Shown here: positions 7,855 to 17,263 of the stretch, one piece after another
Layout: the number at the start of each line of letters is the position of its first letter
How positions within the stretch are numbered: the stretch's first letter is position 1
NCBI GenBank assembly: GCA_036258315.1
Contig: DATADX010000040.1
Location: 1-64,000 of the forward strand
DNA length: 64,000 nucleotides
Reading direction: 5' to 3'
DNA from: DASSYK01 sp036258315
GTDB taxonomy: Bacteria > Actinomycetota > Thermoleophilia > Solirubrobacterales > 70-9
Position numbers and translations under genes: made by a program
Notes under the pieces: model-generated
The model's input: the letters and a program-made list of their open reading frames with translations, nothing else
Databases searched by the model: none
Told to the model about the DNA's origin: nothing

Positions 7855-8862
7855 TCACCAGGCGGCGTTGATCAGCTCCCGCAGGTCCGCCGCGCTCACC
7901 TCGCCGGGGGTCATCTGGTTGAGCTCGGGCCGCAGCATCGCGGCCTCGATCGCCGGCTCGACGCACTCGCGCTCCGCGCCCAGCTCCGCGAGCCCCCGCC
8001 GCCCTCCGCCCAGCTGCTCGATCCGCGCGCGGATCGCGCCCGGCTCGGCGCCGATCGCCTCTCCCAGCGCGGCGATCTGGTCGGGCGCTCGCCCGCCCAT
8101 CACCTCCATCACCACCGGCAGCACCGCCGCGTTGGTCTCCGCGTGGGGTGTGCCGCAGACGCGAACGAGCGTCTGGCTGAGCACGTGGTGGAGCGCGAGG
8201 CCGGCGGAGTCGATCGCGGCGCCGCTGAGCAGCGCCCCCATCGCCAGCTCGGAGCGGTCGCGCCGGTCGCGGTCGCCGTCGAGGGCGGCGGCGATCATTC
8301 CCGCTCCCTTCAGCGCGGTGTCCCGGGAGAGCCCGTCGGCGAGCGGTGTATAGAGGGAGTCGGCACCGTGCGCGAGCGCGTTCATCGCCGAGGCCCGTAG
8401 CTGCGGCTCGGGGGCACTCGTCATCAGCTCGGGATCCGCGAGCACCAGCGAGGGGCGGACACCGGTCAGGTCCGAATGGCCCGCCGGAAGCCGGTGGATC
8501 GCCGTCATCTCCGCGCCCGACAGCGTCGTCGGCACCGCCGCCACCTCCCCGCCCCGGACCGCCGCGATCGCCTTCGCCGTGTCGATCACCCGCCCGCCGC
8601 CCAGCGCGACGAGGCGCTGGGAGCCGACGTCGTCGAGAATCGCGGCGGCGGCTTCCGGGACCTGGCCGGACGGGACGAGATGCGTTCGTGCCGCGGCATC
8701 GGCGAGGCCCGGTGCGTCGGCCAGGGCGCGCTCGGTCGAGAGCAGCTCGAAATCCGTCCAGCCTTCGGCGGCCAGCACTCCGGCGAGGTCCCTCGCCAGC
8801 CCCGGCCGCAGCAACAGGCTCCTCCCCGCCGCGGCATCGCGCCACCTCACATCGTCCGGCAT
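7855..8862 (-). CDS. iron-containing alcohol dehydrogenase, maleylacetate-reductase-like
   Basis: 335 residues. The N-terminal nucleotide-binding half has VALGGGRVIDTAKAIAA and AVPTTLSGAEMT; the metal half has MNALAHGADSLY, LHHVLSQTL and GTPHAETNAAVLPVV, giving the Asp/His ligand set of the Fe-ADH family. The shorter length, LHH and PHAETNA blocks resemble maleylacetate reductases (aromatic ring degradation). No ring-cleavage genes are nearby, so substrate is uncertain. The ATG is one base after the 3' end of tRNA-Thr, so no ribosome site is possible once the tRNA is cut out. An in-frame GTG four codons on is an alternative. Confidence 0.83.
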   Translation of the reverse strand: MPDDVRWRDAAAGRSLLLRPGLARDLAGVLAAEGWTDFELLSTERALADAPGLADAAARTHLVPSGQVPEAAAAILDDVGSQRLVALGGGRVIDTAKAIAAVRGGEVAAVPTTLSGAEMTAIHRLPAGHSDLTGVRPSLVLADPELMTSAPEPQLRASAMNALAHGADSLYTPLADGLSRDTALKGAGMIAAALDGDRDRRDRSELAMGALLSGAAIDSAGLALHHVLSQTLVRVCGTPHAETNAAVLPVVMEVMGGRAPDQIAALGEAIGAEPGAIRARIEQLGGGRRGLAELGAERECVEPAIEAAMLRPELNQMTPGEVSAADLRELINAAW

Positions 8863-8863
8863 A

Positions 8864-8936
8864 AGCCCGGGGCGGGACTCGAACCCGCAGCCTCCGGTTT
8901 ACAAAACCGATGCTCCACCAGTTGAGCTACCCGGGC
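8864..8936 (-). tRNA. tRNA-Thr (anticodon TGT)
   Basis: Reads on the minus strand as a full cloverleaf: acceptor GCCCGGG/CCCGGGC, D arm GCTC/GAGC, anticodon stem TCGGT/ACCGG (one G-T pair) with loop TTTGTAA so the anticodon is TGT, variable AGGCT, and T arm GCGGG-TTCGAGT-CCCGC. Discriminator base T; CCA is not encoded. Its 5' end overlaps the last codons and stop of the upstream nuclease remnant, and an alcohol dehydrogenase starts one base after its 3' end. Confidence 0.95.
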
Positions 8937-9357
8937 AGCTCGTACTCATGCGCCCAGTGGATGCCACTTTCCTGGCCATTCTGAGTTGGTTCAACCCGGA
9001 GGTAGCCATGGCCCGCCGGCGCTTCGTCGACGGGCACAGCATAGATCCGGCCGGTCTCAGGGCAATACACGAGAAATAGATCGGCCTCCCCGCTATAGCC
9101 GCGCGTGAAGTTTCGGCGAGTGTTCGACCTGATGCTTACGGTCCGAAAGGCGACAACGCCGTTGCGCAACCTCCCTGTCTTGCATTGAGCTCGAACAAAC
9201 TTCCCGCTCAGATCGAGAACAAGGTCATAGCGCTGGTTCACACCGAAGGGAGCAACACGCTGTAGCCGCGTCGAACCAACTCGGAGAGGATGTGCGCCTC
9301 CGTACGTAGCCCGACATCGACCGGATGCGTGCTCTTCCTCGGCGGTGGCAGGCCCAT
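8927..9357 (-). pseudogene. frameshifted PD-(D/E)XK endonuclease-like gene (group I intron-associated type)
   Basis: Two overlapping minus frames join into one protein of about 143 residues. The first (ATG at 9357) reads GLRTEAHILSELVRRGYSVLLP then stops; the second continues FGVNQRYDLVLDLSGKFVRAQCKTGR to VPTVDE-like and NGQESGIHWAHEYEL blocks. The join resembles the PDDEXK_5 family (catalytic D in YDLVLD, then Q-x-K). The shift lies at a CCC run (9248-9250); adding one C restores the frame, so it is a one-base deletion, a sequencing error or a recoding site. The last two codons and the TAG stop lie inside the tRNA-Thr acceptor region. The surrounding bases look less GC-rich than neighbours, hinting at transfer. 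Confidence 0.68.
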
Positions 9358-9495
9358 GGAGCTGCAATCAACTGTGCCTAGAGGACCCTGCCGCATCCAA
9401 CTGGATTTGTCACGCAACCGCCGCGATTCTCCACCCAGAGTGCTCCTTTGCATGGAGGGAAGCGTTTCGAACTGGCAGTCGGCTTCAATGTGCCC

Positions 9496-10092
9496 ATGTC
9501 ACCCCCGTGGCAGTTGCGCCGGTTCTTCACCGGTGTAGGCGTGGGTTCAGCTCTGCTTCTTACGGCGAGCCCGGCCGGTGGGGACGTGGGAGTAACGGGA
9601 GTCCGTCCGACTGCCGGCGCTCCCGGCCAGTCCGTGGAGGTCGATGCCGCTTGTGGAGGACCATGCGGGTCGCGGCTGCCGATATCGCTGGTGCCCCTTG
9701 CACGGGCACCGACGCCTCAACAATGTCGCGAGGGGACGGCGGAATGCAGCCCGATGGCGGCAGAACCTCCGCGGGCGCCACCGTACGTGTTCCTGGGCTG
9801 GGCGAAGCAGAACTCCGCGTCGTCGGCCGTCGCGCATTACCGACTGCGATTTCGCGTTCCAAGCGTCACGCCCGGGGTCTACGCGTTTGTCATCTGTATT
9901 TGTGTCCCGGGTCGTCGGGGCTCCCTGGTCGTCAACACGAGCGAGCCGGGAAATTTGCTGCGCGTGCGCTCTGAGCAAGACCCGGTCGCGTCCAAAGGGT
10001 CGGGCACGGACGCGCCCTGGTTCATTGCGGCTGGAGCCGTGGTGGCGGCTATCGCAGGAGGCGCGGTAGTGCTGCGCCGACGCCGAGCGTAA
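9496..10092 (+). CDS. secreted, C-terminally membrane-anchored protein of unknown function
   Basis: I do not recognise the family. From the ATG at 9496 the protein (198 residues) starts with a signal peptide (MSPPWQLRRFFTGVGVGSALLLTASPAGG). The body begins VTGVRPTAGAPGQSVEVDAACG, reminiscent of beta-sandwich surface domains, contains several Cys (CGGPCGSR, CICVPG), and ends in a membrane helix APWFIAAGAVVAAIAGGAVVL followed by RRRRA, a type I anchor. An upstream in-frame ATG at 9448 would bury the signal peptide, so 9496 is preferred. Codon use looks less GC-biased than the flanks. Confidence 0.62.
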   Translation: MSPPWQLRRFFTGVGVGSALLLTASPAGGDVGVTGVRPTAGAPGQSVEVDAACGGPCGSRLPISLVPLARAPTPQQCREGTAECSPMAAEPPRAPPYVFLGWAKQNSASSAVAHYRLRFRVPSVTPGVYAFVICICVPGRRGSLVVNTSEPGNLLRVRSEQDPVASKGSGTDAPWFIAAGAVVAAIAGGAVVLRRRRA

Positions 10093-10119
10093 TGAGCGTC
10101 CAATTCGGGGATGGACATC

Positions 10120-10125
10120 TAGACT
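10120..10125 (+). promoter_or_regulatory. -10 element, likely leaderless transcript
   Basis: TAGACT lies 6 bases before the ATG of the next gene (10132), so transcription would start at or next to the start codon. No ribosome site is present. No clear -35 was seen. Confidence 0.4.
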
Positions 10126-10131
10126 GACCGC

Positions 10132-10443
10132 ATGCCCGCCCTGGACCAAGTTCGCGCCGCCGTCTCGGGCCCCGCCGCCCGTGGCAAATGGCTCGCGCGC
10201 GGCGCCTGGCTGCTCGCGATCGCCGAGGGGCTGGTCGCCGTTCGCAATCACCTCGCCGACCGGCTCAGCGACAAGGAGCGGCGGCGGCTGGTCGAGATCG
10301 TGAAGAGCTCGAAGGGCCTGCCGACGAACCTCGACGACCGCGAGCGGCGCGAGCTCCAGCAGCTGATCGCGAAGATCGAGCCGAAGGAGTTGGTCAAGAC
10401 GGTCGCCGGCTCCAGCCTCGGCCGCCGGGCCCGGCGCCGCTAG
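10132..10443 (+). CDS. conserved small basic protein of unknown function
   Basis: 103 residues, not recognised. An N-terminal mildly hydrophobic helix (KWLARGAWLLAIAEGLVAVRNHL) is followed by a highly charged helical region (LSDKERRRLVEIVKSSKGLPTNLDDRERRELQQLIAKIEPKELVK) and a basic end (RRARRR). Such a design could sit on membrane or nucleic acid. It is preceded by a -10-like TAGACT and no ribosome site, so it is probably translated leaderless. It converges with sigH across a hairpin. Confidence 0.65.
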   Translation: MPALDQVRAAVSGPAARGKWLARGAWLLAIAEGLVAVRNHLADRLSDKERRRLVEIVKSSKGLPTNLDDRERRELQQLIAKIEPKELVKTVAGSSLGRRARRR

Positions 10444-10493
10444 AGAGCGGACGCCGCGCAGCCCGCGACAGATCGCGTCAACGTCATCAAAAC

Positions 10494-10526
10494 GCGACGG
10501 CCGCCCCCTCGCGGGACGGCCGTCGC
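10494..10526. terminator. bidirectional hairpin between convergent genes
   Basis: Inverted repeat GCGACGGCC / GGCCGTCGC (9-bp arms, 15-base loop) in the 100-base gap between the 103-residue protein gene and sigH. No T-run, as usual in high-GC actinobacteria. Confidence 0.55.
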
Positions 10527-10543
10527 TGCCGTGCCGCGCGAAA

Positions 10544-11242
10544 CTAGATCTTCACCGCGCGCGAGGAGAGGTGGATGCCGACCTTGCGCTTGACGCGCTG
10601 GAGGGCGTTGTCGACCGTCTTCGTGTCACACTCCAGCCGCTCGCCGATCACCTCGTAGGAGTGCCCGTCGAGGTAGAAGGCGAGGACCTGGCTCTCCAGC
10701 TCCGAGAGGACGCTGGTCAGGCATGAGACGAGGCTCTCCAGCTCCTCGCCCGCGATCACCTGGTTGACCGGGTCGCGAACGTCCGGGCCGGGCAGCACCT
10801 CCTCCAAGGTCGTGTCGGAGTCGGGGCCGGCCGCCGCCGGGGTCTGGCTGAACGAGACGTACTGGTTCAGGGCCGTGTGCTTGTTGCGGGTCGCGGTCTT
10901 GACGGCCGTGATGATCTGGCGGGTGATGCAGAGCTCCGCGAAACCGCGGAAGCTCGACTCGCGCTCGGGGCGGTAGTCGCGAATCGCCTTGAACAGCCCG
11001 AGCATCCCCTCCTGCATCAGGTCGTCGGCGTCGCCGCCGAGCAGGAAATAGGACGAGGACTTGACGCGGACGAAGCGGCGGTAGCGCCGCACCAGCTGGT
11101 CGTACGCGTCTGCCCGCCCGTTCTTCGCGAGCGCGACCAGGAACTCATCATCAGGACCCTGGCCCGGGTGCCTGGCGCCGTCCGGGATCGCCCGGGCGGG
11201 TACGGCAGCCTGCTCTTCAGTGCTGGGGGTCGGTATAGCCAC
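10544..11242 (-). CDS. sigH: RNA polymerase sigma factor SigH (Spo0H family)
   Basis: 232 residues. A 25-residue acidic leader precedes DEFLVALAKNGRADAYDQLVRRYRRFVRVKSSSYFLLGGDADDLMQEGMLGLFKAIRDY, the sigma region 2 core recognising the -10, and FAELCITRQIITAVKTATRNKH. Region 4 (VLSELESQVLAFYLDGHSYEVIGERLECDTKTVDNALQRVKRKV) has the helix-turn-helix. The family and its place after rlmB/cysS match Spo0H/SigH of Bacillus, which drives stationary-phase genes. GTG start with AGGAGG 6 bases upstream. A promoter with near-consensus -35 and -10 lies about 118 bases upstream. Confidence 0.9.
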   Translation of the reverse strand: MAIPTPSTEEQAAVPARAIPDGARHPGQGPDDEFLVALAKNGRADAYDQLVRRYRRFVRVKSSSYFLLGGDADDLMQEGMLGLFKAIRDYRPERESSFRGFAELCITRQIITAVKTATRNKHTALNQYVSFSQTPAAAGPDSDTTLEEVLPGPDVRDPVNQVIAGEELESLVSCLTSVLSELESQVLAFYLDGHSYEVIGERLECDTKTVDNALQRVKRKVGIHLSSRAVKI

Positions 11243-11366
11243 AGCAACCTCCTGAAATCACTCGGATGGTTTGTCCTGTGGCGCTCCGCTCCTCCCCAGG
11301 GGGGCGCCCCTCCCAATCGAGGGTGGTTTTCCATCAGGCTCGACCTGAGGTTCACCCTCGGCCGGG

Positions 11367-11395
11367 ACACTAGGGCGCTGCGCCCTCCGTGTCAA
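11367..11395 (-). promoter_or_regulatory. sigH promoter with palindromic spacer
   Basis: Minus strand: -35 TTGACA (11395-11390), 17-base spacer, -10 TAGTGT (11372-11367). The spacer carries a perfect inverted repeat GGGCGC-A-GCGCCC, well placed for an operator. The predicted leader to the sigH GTG is about 118 bases and contains further G/C-rich inverted repeats. Confidence 0.65.
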
Positions 11396-11514
11396 TCAAC
11401 GTTCGTGACCGATGCAATTCGGGTTGCAGGATCGACGCCTGGACCGCGGCGTTCAGGCCCTTCCATCCGCGCCGGCTGGTAATCCCCACCTGCCCACACC
11501 TACGAGAGGAGACC

Positions 11515-12224
11515 ATGGAAGCGAGTGCAAACCGCATCGACGCGGGCCGCGTCATCAGCGAGGCCTTCGCGACCTACCGCGAATACGTCGGGCCGCTGCT
11601 CGGGGGAGCGTTGGTCCTGATCGGCGTCGCCGCCCTCGTCAGCGGGCTGCTCGGGTCCACGGACAGCGTCGTCTTGTCCCTGCTCGGCTCCGTGGTCGTG
11701 ATCGCCGCGCAGTTCCTCTACACGGGCTACGTCGTGAAGCTGGTCCAGGACGTCCGGGACGGCCGCCGCGACCAGACCGTCGGCGAGCTCCTCTCCGCGG
11801 CCATGCCCTACATCGTCCCGCTGGCGCTGAACGGGATCCTGGCGGGAATCGGAATCTTCATCGGCTTCCTCCTCCTGATCGTCCCCGGCCTGATCCTGCT
11901 CACGATCTGGGCGGTGGTATCGCCCGCGATCGTGGTCGAGAACCGCGGCGTGATCGAGGCGTTCGGCCGCAGCCGCGAACTGGTCCGGGGCCAGGGCTGG
12001 ACGGTGTTCGCCGTGATCGTGCTCGCCTTCCTGATCGTGGTCGCCGTCTCGATCGCGGCGGGCCTGATCGGGGACGCGATCGGTGACGACGCCGGGCGCG
12101 TGATCGTGCAGGCGATCGGGAGCGTGGTGACGGTCCCGTTCGCGGGGCTGGTCGCCAGCATCCTGTTCTTCGATCTCGGGGGCGGAAGCGCGGCACCGGC
12201 GGCGCCGGAGCCTCTGCCCTCCGC

Positions 12225-12228
<4 letters not shown>
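11515..12228 (+). CDS. multi-pass membrane protein of unknown function
   Basis: 237 residues with about six hydrophobic segments: GPLLGGALVLIGVAALVSGLL, SLLGSVVVIAAQFLY, IVPLALNGILAGIGIFIGFLLLIVPGLILL, TVFAVIVLAFLIVVAVSIAAGL and a last helix near the end. The central VPGLILLTIWAVVSPAIVVENRGVIEAFGRSRELVRG motif recurs in a broad group of uncharacterised bacterial membrane proteins (YciC/glycerophosphodiesterase-membrane-domain-like). The ATG at 11515 follows GAGAGGA; upstream in-frame codons lack a ribosome site. It overlaps the end of the convergent sugC by 4 bases. Function unknown. Confidence 0.72.
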
Positions 12229-13502
<1,274 letters not shown>

Positions 13503-13511
13503 TTGCTTCTC

Positions 13512-14354
13512 CTATTCCTTGACTGCGCCGGAGGTGAGTCCGGAGACGATCTGTCGCTGGAACAACAGTACGAAGACGATGATTGGGATGGTGACGATCA
13601 CCGCCGCGGCCGCGGTGCTGCCGGTCGGCTCGGTGAACTGTGACTCCCCGGTGAAGAAGGCTAGCGCCGCGGGGACCGTCCGCGAAGCGTCGGAGGAGGT
13701 GAGGGAGATCGCGAAAAGGAAGTCGTTCCAGGCAAAGATGAAGACGAGTATCGCGGCGGTGAACACCCCGGGGGCCGCCAGCGGCACGATCACCTTGCGG
13801 AAGGCCTGGAACGGGGTCGCCCCATCGACCTCGGCCGCCTGCTCGAGGTCCCAGGGGATCTCGCGAAAGAAGGCGACGAGCACGTAGATCGCCAGTGGCA
13901 GCGAGAAGGTGAGGTAGGGAATGATCAGCCCCGGCCAGGTGTCGTAGAGCCCCAGCGTCCTCCACATGTCGAACAGGGGGCCGACCGTCGAGATCTGCGG
14001 AAAGATCGCGATCGCCAGGGTGCCGGCGAGAATCAGGGTCTTGCCAGGGAAGTCGAGCCGGGCGATCGCGTAGGCCGCGAGGGCGGCGAGCACGATCGAG
14101 ATCACCGTGGTGATCAGGGCGATCCCGATCGAGTTGATCAGCGGCTTGATGAACGGGCTGTCGTCGATCCCGCCCTCGAACAGGGTCTCGTAGTTCTCGA
14201 GCGACCACTCCTGCGGGATGAAGCTCTGGTCGGCGACCGTCGCCGGGGTCTTCAGCGACAGGGAGATGATCCAGAGCACAGGGATCAGCGCCCCGGCGAC
14301 GATCAGGAGCTCGCCGATCGCCCAGAGCGAGTATTCCCTGATCCCGCGCCGCAT
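13512..14354 (-). CDS. sugB: sugar ABC transporter permease (SugB/MalG-like)
   Basis: 280 residues with six predicted membrane helices. The EAA loop that couples to the ATPase is visible as EVDGATPFQAFRKVIVPLAAPGV (about residues 190-212). The terminal FAWNDFLFAISL and the end SGLTSGAVKE are typical of the MalG branch. Its first codon shares one base with the last of sugA, so the two permeases are translated as a pair in the inner membrane. Confidence 0.85.
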   Translation of the reverse strand: MRRGIREYSLWAIGELLIVAGALIPVLWIISLSLKTPATVADQSFIPQEWSLENYETLFEGGIDDSPFIKPLINSIGIALITTVISIVLAALAAYAIARLDFPGKTLILAGTLAIAIFPQISTVGPLFDMWRTLGLYDTWPGLIIPYLTFSLPLAIYVLVAFFREIPWDLEQAAEVDGATPFQAFRKVIVPLAAPGVFTAAILVFIFAWNDFLFAISLTSSDASRTVPAALAFFTGESQFTEPTGSTAAAAVIVTIPIIVFVLLFQRQIVSGLTSGAVKE

Positions 14355-15235
14355 CAGGCCACCCTTCCATCCTGGGTGCGGGCGCCGAAGCCGCGGATGA
14401 AGATGAACGCGATCAGGAGCACGCAGATGAAGATCAGCACCGAAACCGCCGAGCCGAGGCCGAGGTTGAGGCGCGAGATCAGCTGGTTGTAGCCGAGGAT
14501 CGAGACCGACTCGGTGTCCTGTGCCCCCCGGGTCATGATGAAGATCGTGTCGAAGACCCTGAAGCCGTCGAGGGTCCGGAACAGGAGCGCCACCAGGATC
14601 GCCGGCTTCATCAGCGGCAGCGTGATCCGGAAGAACCGCTGGACGGCGTTGGCGCCGTCGACCTTCGCCGCCTCGTAGAGCCCCTCGTCGATCGTCGTCA
14701 GCCCGGCGAGCAGCAGCAGCGCCATGAACGGGGTCGTCTTCCAGACCTCGGCCATGATGATCACCGCGAGGGAGCTGAAGCGCTCGCCGAACCAGGCCTT
14801 GTCGTCATCGATCAGGGGCAGGTTGTTGACGAACCCGGTCGCGGGGTCGAATGCGAACTGCCAGGAGAGGGCCGCGACGACGGTGATGACCCCGTAGGGG
14901 ATCAGGACCGCGGCGCGGACCACCGCGCGCCCGAAGATCGCCCGGTACATGACCAGGGCGATCGCCATCCCGAGGACGAGCTCAACCGAGACCGAGATCA
15001 CGGTGATGAACAGGGTGTTGAAGAGGTCCGTCCACCAGAGGCTCGAGCTCAGCACGGATGCGTAGTTGTCGAAGCCGACGAAGCCGCCTTCCTCGGGAAA
15101 GCGGAGATCGAGGTCCTGGAAGGAGAGGACGACCGCGTAGGCGATCGGGTAGGCGGTGACCAGGAGCATCGCGATCACCGCCGGGGCGCAGAGCATCCAG
15201 CCGAGGCGGCGCTCGGAGCGGGTCCGGCTGGTCAT
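14354..15235 (-). CDS. sugA: sugar ABC transporter permease (SugA/MalF-like)
   Basis: 293 residues, about six helices beginning LGWMLCAPAVIAMLLVTAYPIAYAVVLSF. The coupling motif is AAKVDGANAVQRFFRITLPLMKPAIL. It lacks the large extra periplasmic loop of E. coli MalF, as usual in the CUT1 family of Gram-positives. The start overlaps the solute-binding protein gene stop by 4 bases. Confidence 0.85.
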   Translation of the reverse strand: MTSRTRSERRLGWMLCAPAVIAMLLVTAYPIAYAVVLSFQDLDLRFPEEGGFVGFDNYASVLSSSLWWTDLFNTLFITVISVSVELVLGMAIALVMYRAIFGRAVVRAAVLIPYGVITVVAALSWQFAFDPATGFVNNLPLIDDDKAWFGERFSSLAVIIMAEVWKTTPFMALLLLAGLTTIDEGLYEAAKVDGANAVQRFFRITLPLMKPAILVALLFRTLDGFRVFDTIFIMTRGAQDTESVSILGYNQLISRLNLGLGSAVSVLIFICVLLIAFIFIRGFGARTQDGRVA

Positions 15236-16494
15236 TGCAGGCCCTCCCGCTTGACCGCGTCCTCGGCGTTGGCGCGAAGCTCGTCGTAGATCGAGCCGGG
15301 GTCGTCGGGGTCGATCTTCCGCGGCGGGTGGAGGGTGCGCTGGATCGCCAGGGAGAGATCGGTATAGGCGGGGGTCAGGGGTCGGACCGCGGCGTCATCG
15401 ATCGACTGCTTGACCAGCGGGGCGAAGCCGGGATAAGCCTCGGTGACCACCGGATCGCTGTAGAGGGTCTGGTTGGACGGCGGCAGCCCGTCCAGCTCGG
15501 TGGCAGTGAGCTGGCTCGCGGGCGAGGTGATGCAGGTGGCGGCCTCGAAGGCGATCTCCGGGTCATCGGAGAAGGCGCTGATCCCGATGTTGAAGCCGCC
15601 GAGCGGCGGGCGGCTCAGCGTCCCCGGGATCACCTCCGGATAGCGGGCGACGCCGGTGTTGGCCTGGATGTCGGGCGCGTTCTCGCCGGCGCTCCCGTAG
15701 GCGAAGGTGTAGTTGATCAAGAAGGCCGAGGCCCCCGACTCGTATCCGAGCCGCGCGGAGTCCTCGTCGGAGGTGTCGATGTCAGGGGCGGCCGCCGAGG
15801 AATGGGCCAGCGTCCCAATCACCCGGAGCGCGTCCTCGGTCGGTCCCTGCGGCAGGTCCACTTCCTCCGGCCCCGAGAGGATCTCGCCGCCCGCCGACGC
15901 GAGCAGCGTGTTGAAGAAGACGACGTAGCCCTCGTAGCGCTGCGCCTGCACCTGGATCGTGGTTCCCAGCTGCTCGGCCTGTTGGATCATCTGATCCCAC
16001 GTCGTCGGCGGCTGCGGCGCCAGGTCCTTGCGGTAGAAGAGCAATTGGGTGTTGGAGTTGAACGGCGCCCCGTAGAGCTTGCCCTCGAACGAGGCGGCCT
16101 CAACCGCGCTGTCGAAGGCGTCTCGGCTCACCTGCTCCGCCTGGGCGCCCTCCCAGGGACGGAGCCAGCCCGCGTTCGCGAACTCGGCGGTCCAAGGGAT
16201 GTCCATCCCGATCAGGTCGACCGAGGAGTCCTCGGCGCCGAGCCTGCGAACGAGCTGCTCACGCTGGGAATCGGCGTCGGTCGGGAGCAGCTCGAGGTTG
16301 ATCTCGTAGCGTCCGCCGGCCTGCTCGGTGCAGGTTGTCGCAATCTCCTGAATCGAGCCGCCGGGCTGGATCGCGACGAACCAGTTGATCGAAGCGGGCC
16401 CCGCTTCTTCGTCGCCTCCGCAGCCCGCAACGAGCGCGGCGGCGCAGAGCACCACGGGTATCGCGAGGCGGCCTCGCCTCAACGCTGTCCTCAA
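15232..16494 (-). CDS. lpqY: extracellular sugar-binding lipoprotein (LpqY-like)
   Basis: 420 residues. A lipobox LVAG-C25 follows a basic start and hydrophobic core, so the mature protein should be lipid-anchored outside the membrane. The block QREQLVRRLGAEDSSVDLIGMDIPWTAEFANAGWLRPW closely resembles mycobacterial LpqY, the trehalose receptor. TTG start with GGAGGAGAG immediately upstream. It is the first gene of lpqY-sugABC. A disaccharide such as trehalose is the most likely ligand, but this is inferred from resemblance and order. Confidence 0.83.
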   Translation of the reverse strand: MRTALRRGRLAIPVVLCAAALVAGCGGDEEAGPASINWFVAIQPGGSIQEIATTCTEQAGGRYEINLELLPTDADSQREQLVRRLGAEDSSVDLIGMDIPWTAEFANAGWLRPWEGAQAEQVSRDAFDSAVEAASFEGKLYGAPFNSNTQLLFYRKDLAPQPPTTWDQMIQQAEQLGTTIQVQAQRYEGYVVFFNTLLASAGGEILSGPEEVDLPQGPTEDALRVIGTLAHSSAAAPDIDTSDEDSARLGYESGASAFLINYTFAYGSAGENAPDIQANTGVARYPEVIPGTLSRPPLGGFNIGISAFSDDPEIAFEAATCITSPASQLTATELDGLPPSNQTLYSDPVVTEAYPGFAPLVKQSIDDAAVRPLTPAYTDLSLAIQRTLHPPRKIDPDDPGSIYDELRANAEDAVKREGLQ

Positions 16495-16545
16495 CTCTCC
16501 TCCGGTCTTGCGTTCCTCGCTGCTTGCCGCACGTATGCCCTGGAA

Positions 16546-16567
16546 CCGAGGTGTCGCAAACCCTCGG
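16546..16567 (-). promoter_or_regulatory. inverted repeat upstream of sugar importer operon, possible operator
   Basis: CCGAGG-N10-CCTCGG lies about 52-73 bases upstream of the lpqY start and overlaps a poor -35 candidate (TTGCGA, then CATACG). It could be a repressor site; no regulator gene is adjacent. Confidence 0.3.
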
Positions 16568-16587
16568 ATGATGGCGCGCCCCGTGGC

Positions 16588-17262
16588 TCAGCCGCGCGCC
16601 CGGGCCGCCTCGAACAGGATCACCGCGGCGGCCACGGATGCGTTCAGCGAATCGATCCGTCCCCGGACCGGGATCGAGACGAGCTCGTCGCACGCCGCCG
16701 CGACCCGGGGGCGGAGCCCGGCGCCCTCCGAGCCGAGCACCACCACGGCGCGCCCGCTCCAGTCGACGTCGGTGTATGCCCGCTCGGCGCCCGCAGCCGC
16801 GCCGTGGATCCAGGCGCCGGCCTGCTTCGCCTCCTCGAGCCAGTCGGCGAGGTTGCGGACCCGCGCCACGGGCAGATGCTCGACCGCGCCCGCCGAGGCC
16901 TTGCAGACGGCCGGCGTGACGGCGGCCGCCCGGCGCTCCGTGATCACGGCGCCGGCAGCGCCCGCGACCTCGGCGCCGCGGCAGATCGCCCCGAGGTTCT
17001 GCGGGTCCTGGATCTGGTCGAGGGCCACCACCAGCGCGTCCTCGGCCGCGAGCAGCGTGGCGGGGTCGGCGTAGGGATAGGGATCGACCTCGGCGACCAC
17101 CCCCTGATGGTCGGGCGAGCTGCAGAGCCTCTCGAGCTCCTCCGCCGTCGTCTCGGGCGCGCGCCAGATGCGGTGCACCGCCCGCCGCCCCCGCTCGGCC
17201 TCGGCGACCGGGCGGCGGCCGTAGATCAACTCCCTGCCGCCCTCGCGGTTCGCCGCCGTCAC
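16588..17262 (-). CDS. rlmB: 23S rRNA (guanosine-2'-O-)-methyltransferase, TrmH/RlmB family
   Basis: 224 residues. The SpoU/TrmH knot is clear: LDQIQDPQNLGAICRGAEVAGAAGAVI (motif 1), VVVLGSEGAGLRPRVAAACDELVSIPVRGRIDSLNASVAAAVILFEAAR (motifs 2 and 3). A short N-terminal substrate domain begins YGRRPVAEA. The enzyme methylates a G in the 23S rRNA peptidyl-transferase region; related paralogs act on tRNA, so the exact target is by family and position. It begins 1 base after cysS ends, the standard cysS-rlmB pair. Confidence 0.88.
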   Translation of the reverse strand: MTAANREGGRELIYGRRPVAEAERGRRAVHRIWRAPETTAEELERLCSSPDHQGVVAEVDPYPYADPATLLAAEDALVVALDQIQDPQNLGAICRGAEVAGAAGAVITERRAAAVTPAVCKASAGAVEHLPVARVRNLADWLEEAKQAGAWIHGAAAGAERAYTDVDWSGRAVVVLGSEGAGLRPRVAAACDELVSIPVRGRIDSLNASVAAAVILFEAARARG

Positions 17263-17263
17263 C

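Noticed and set aside
8864..8936. tRNA-Thr as an attachment site of an integrated element
   Set aside because: No integrase gene and no repeat of the tRNA 3' end was seen; the odd stretch lies on the 5' side.
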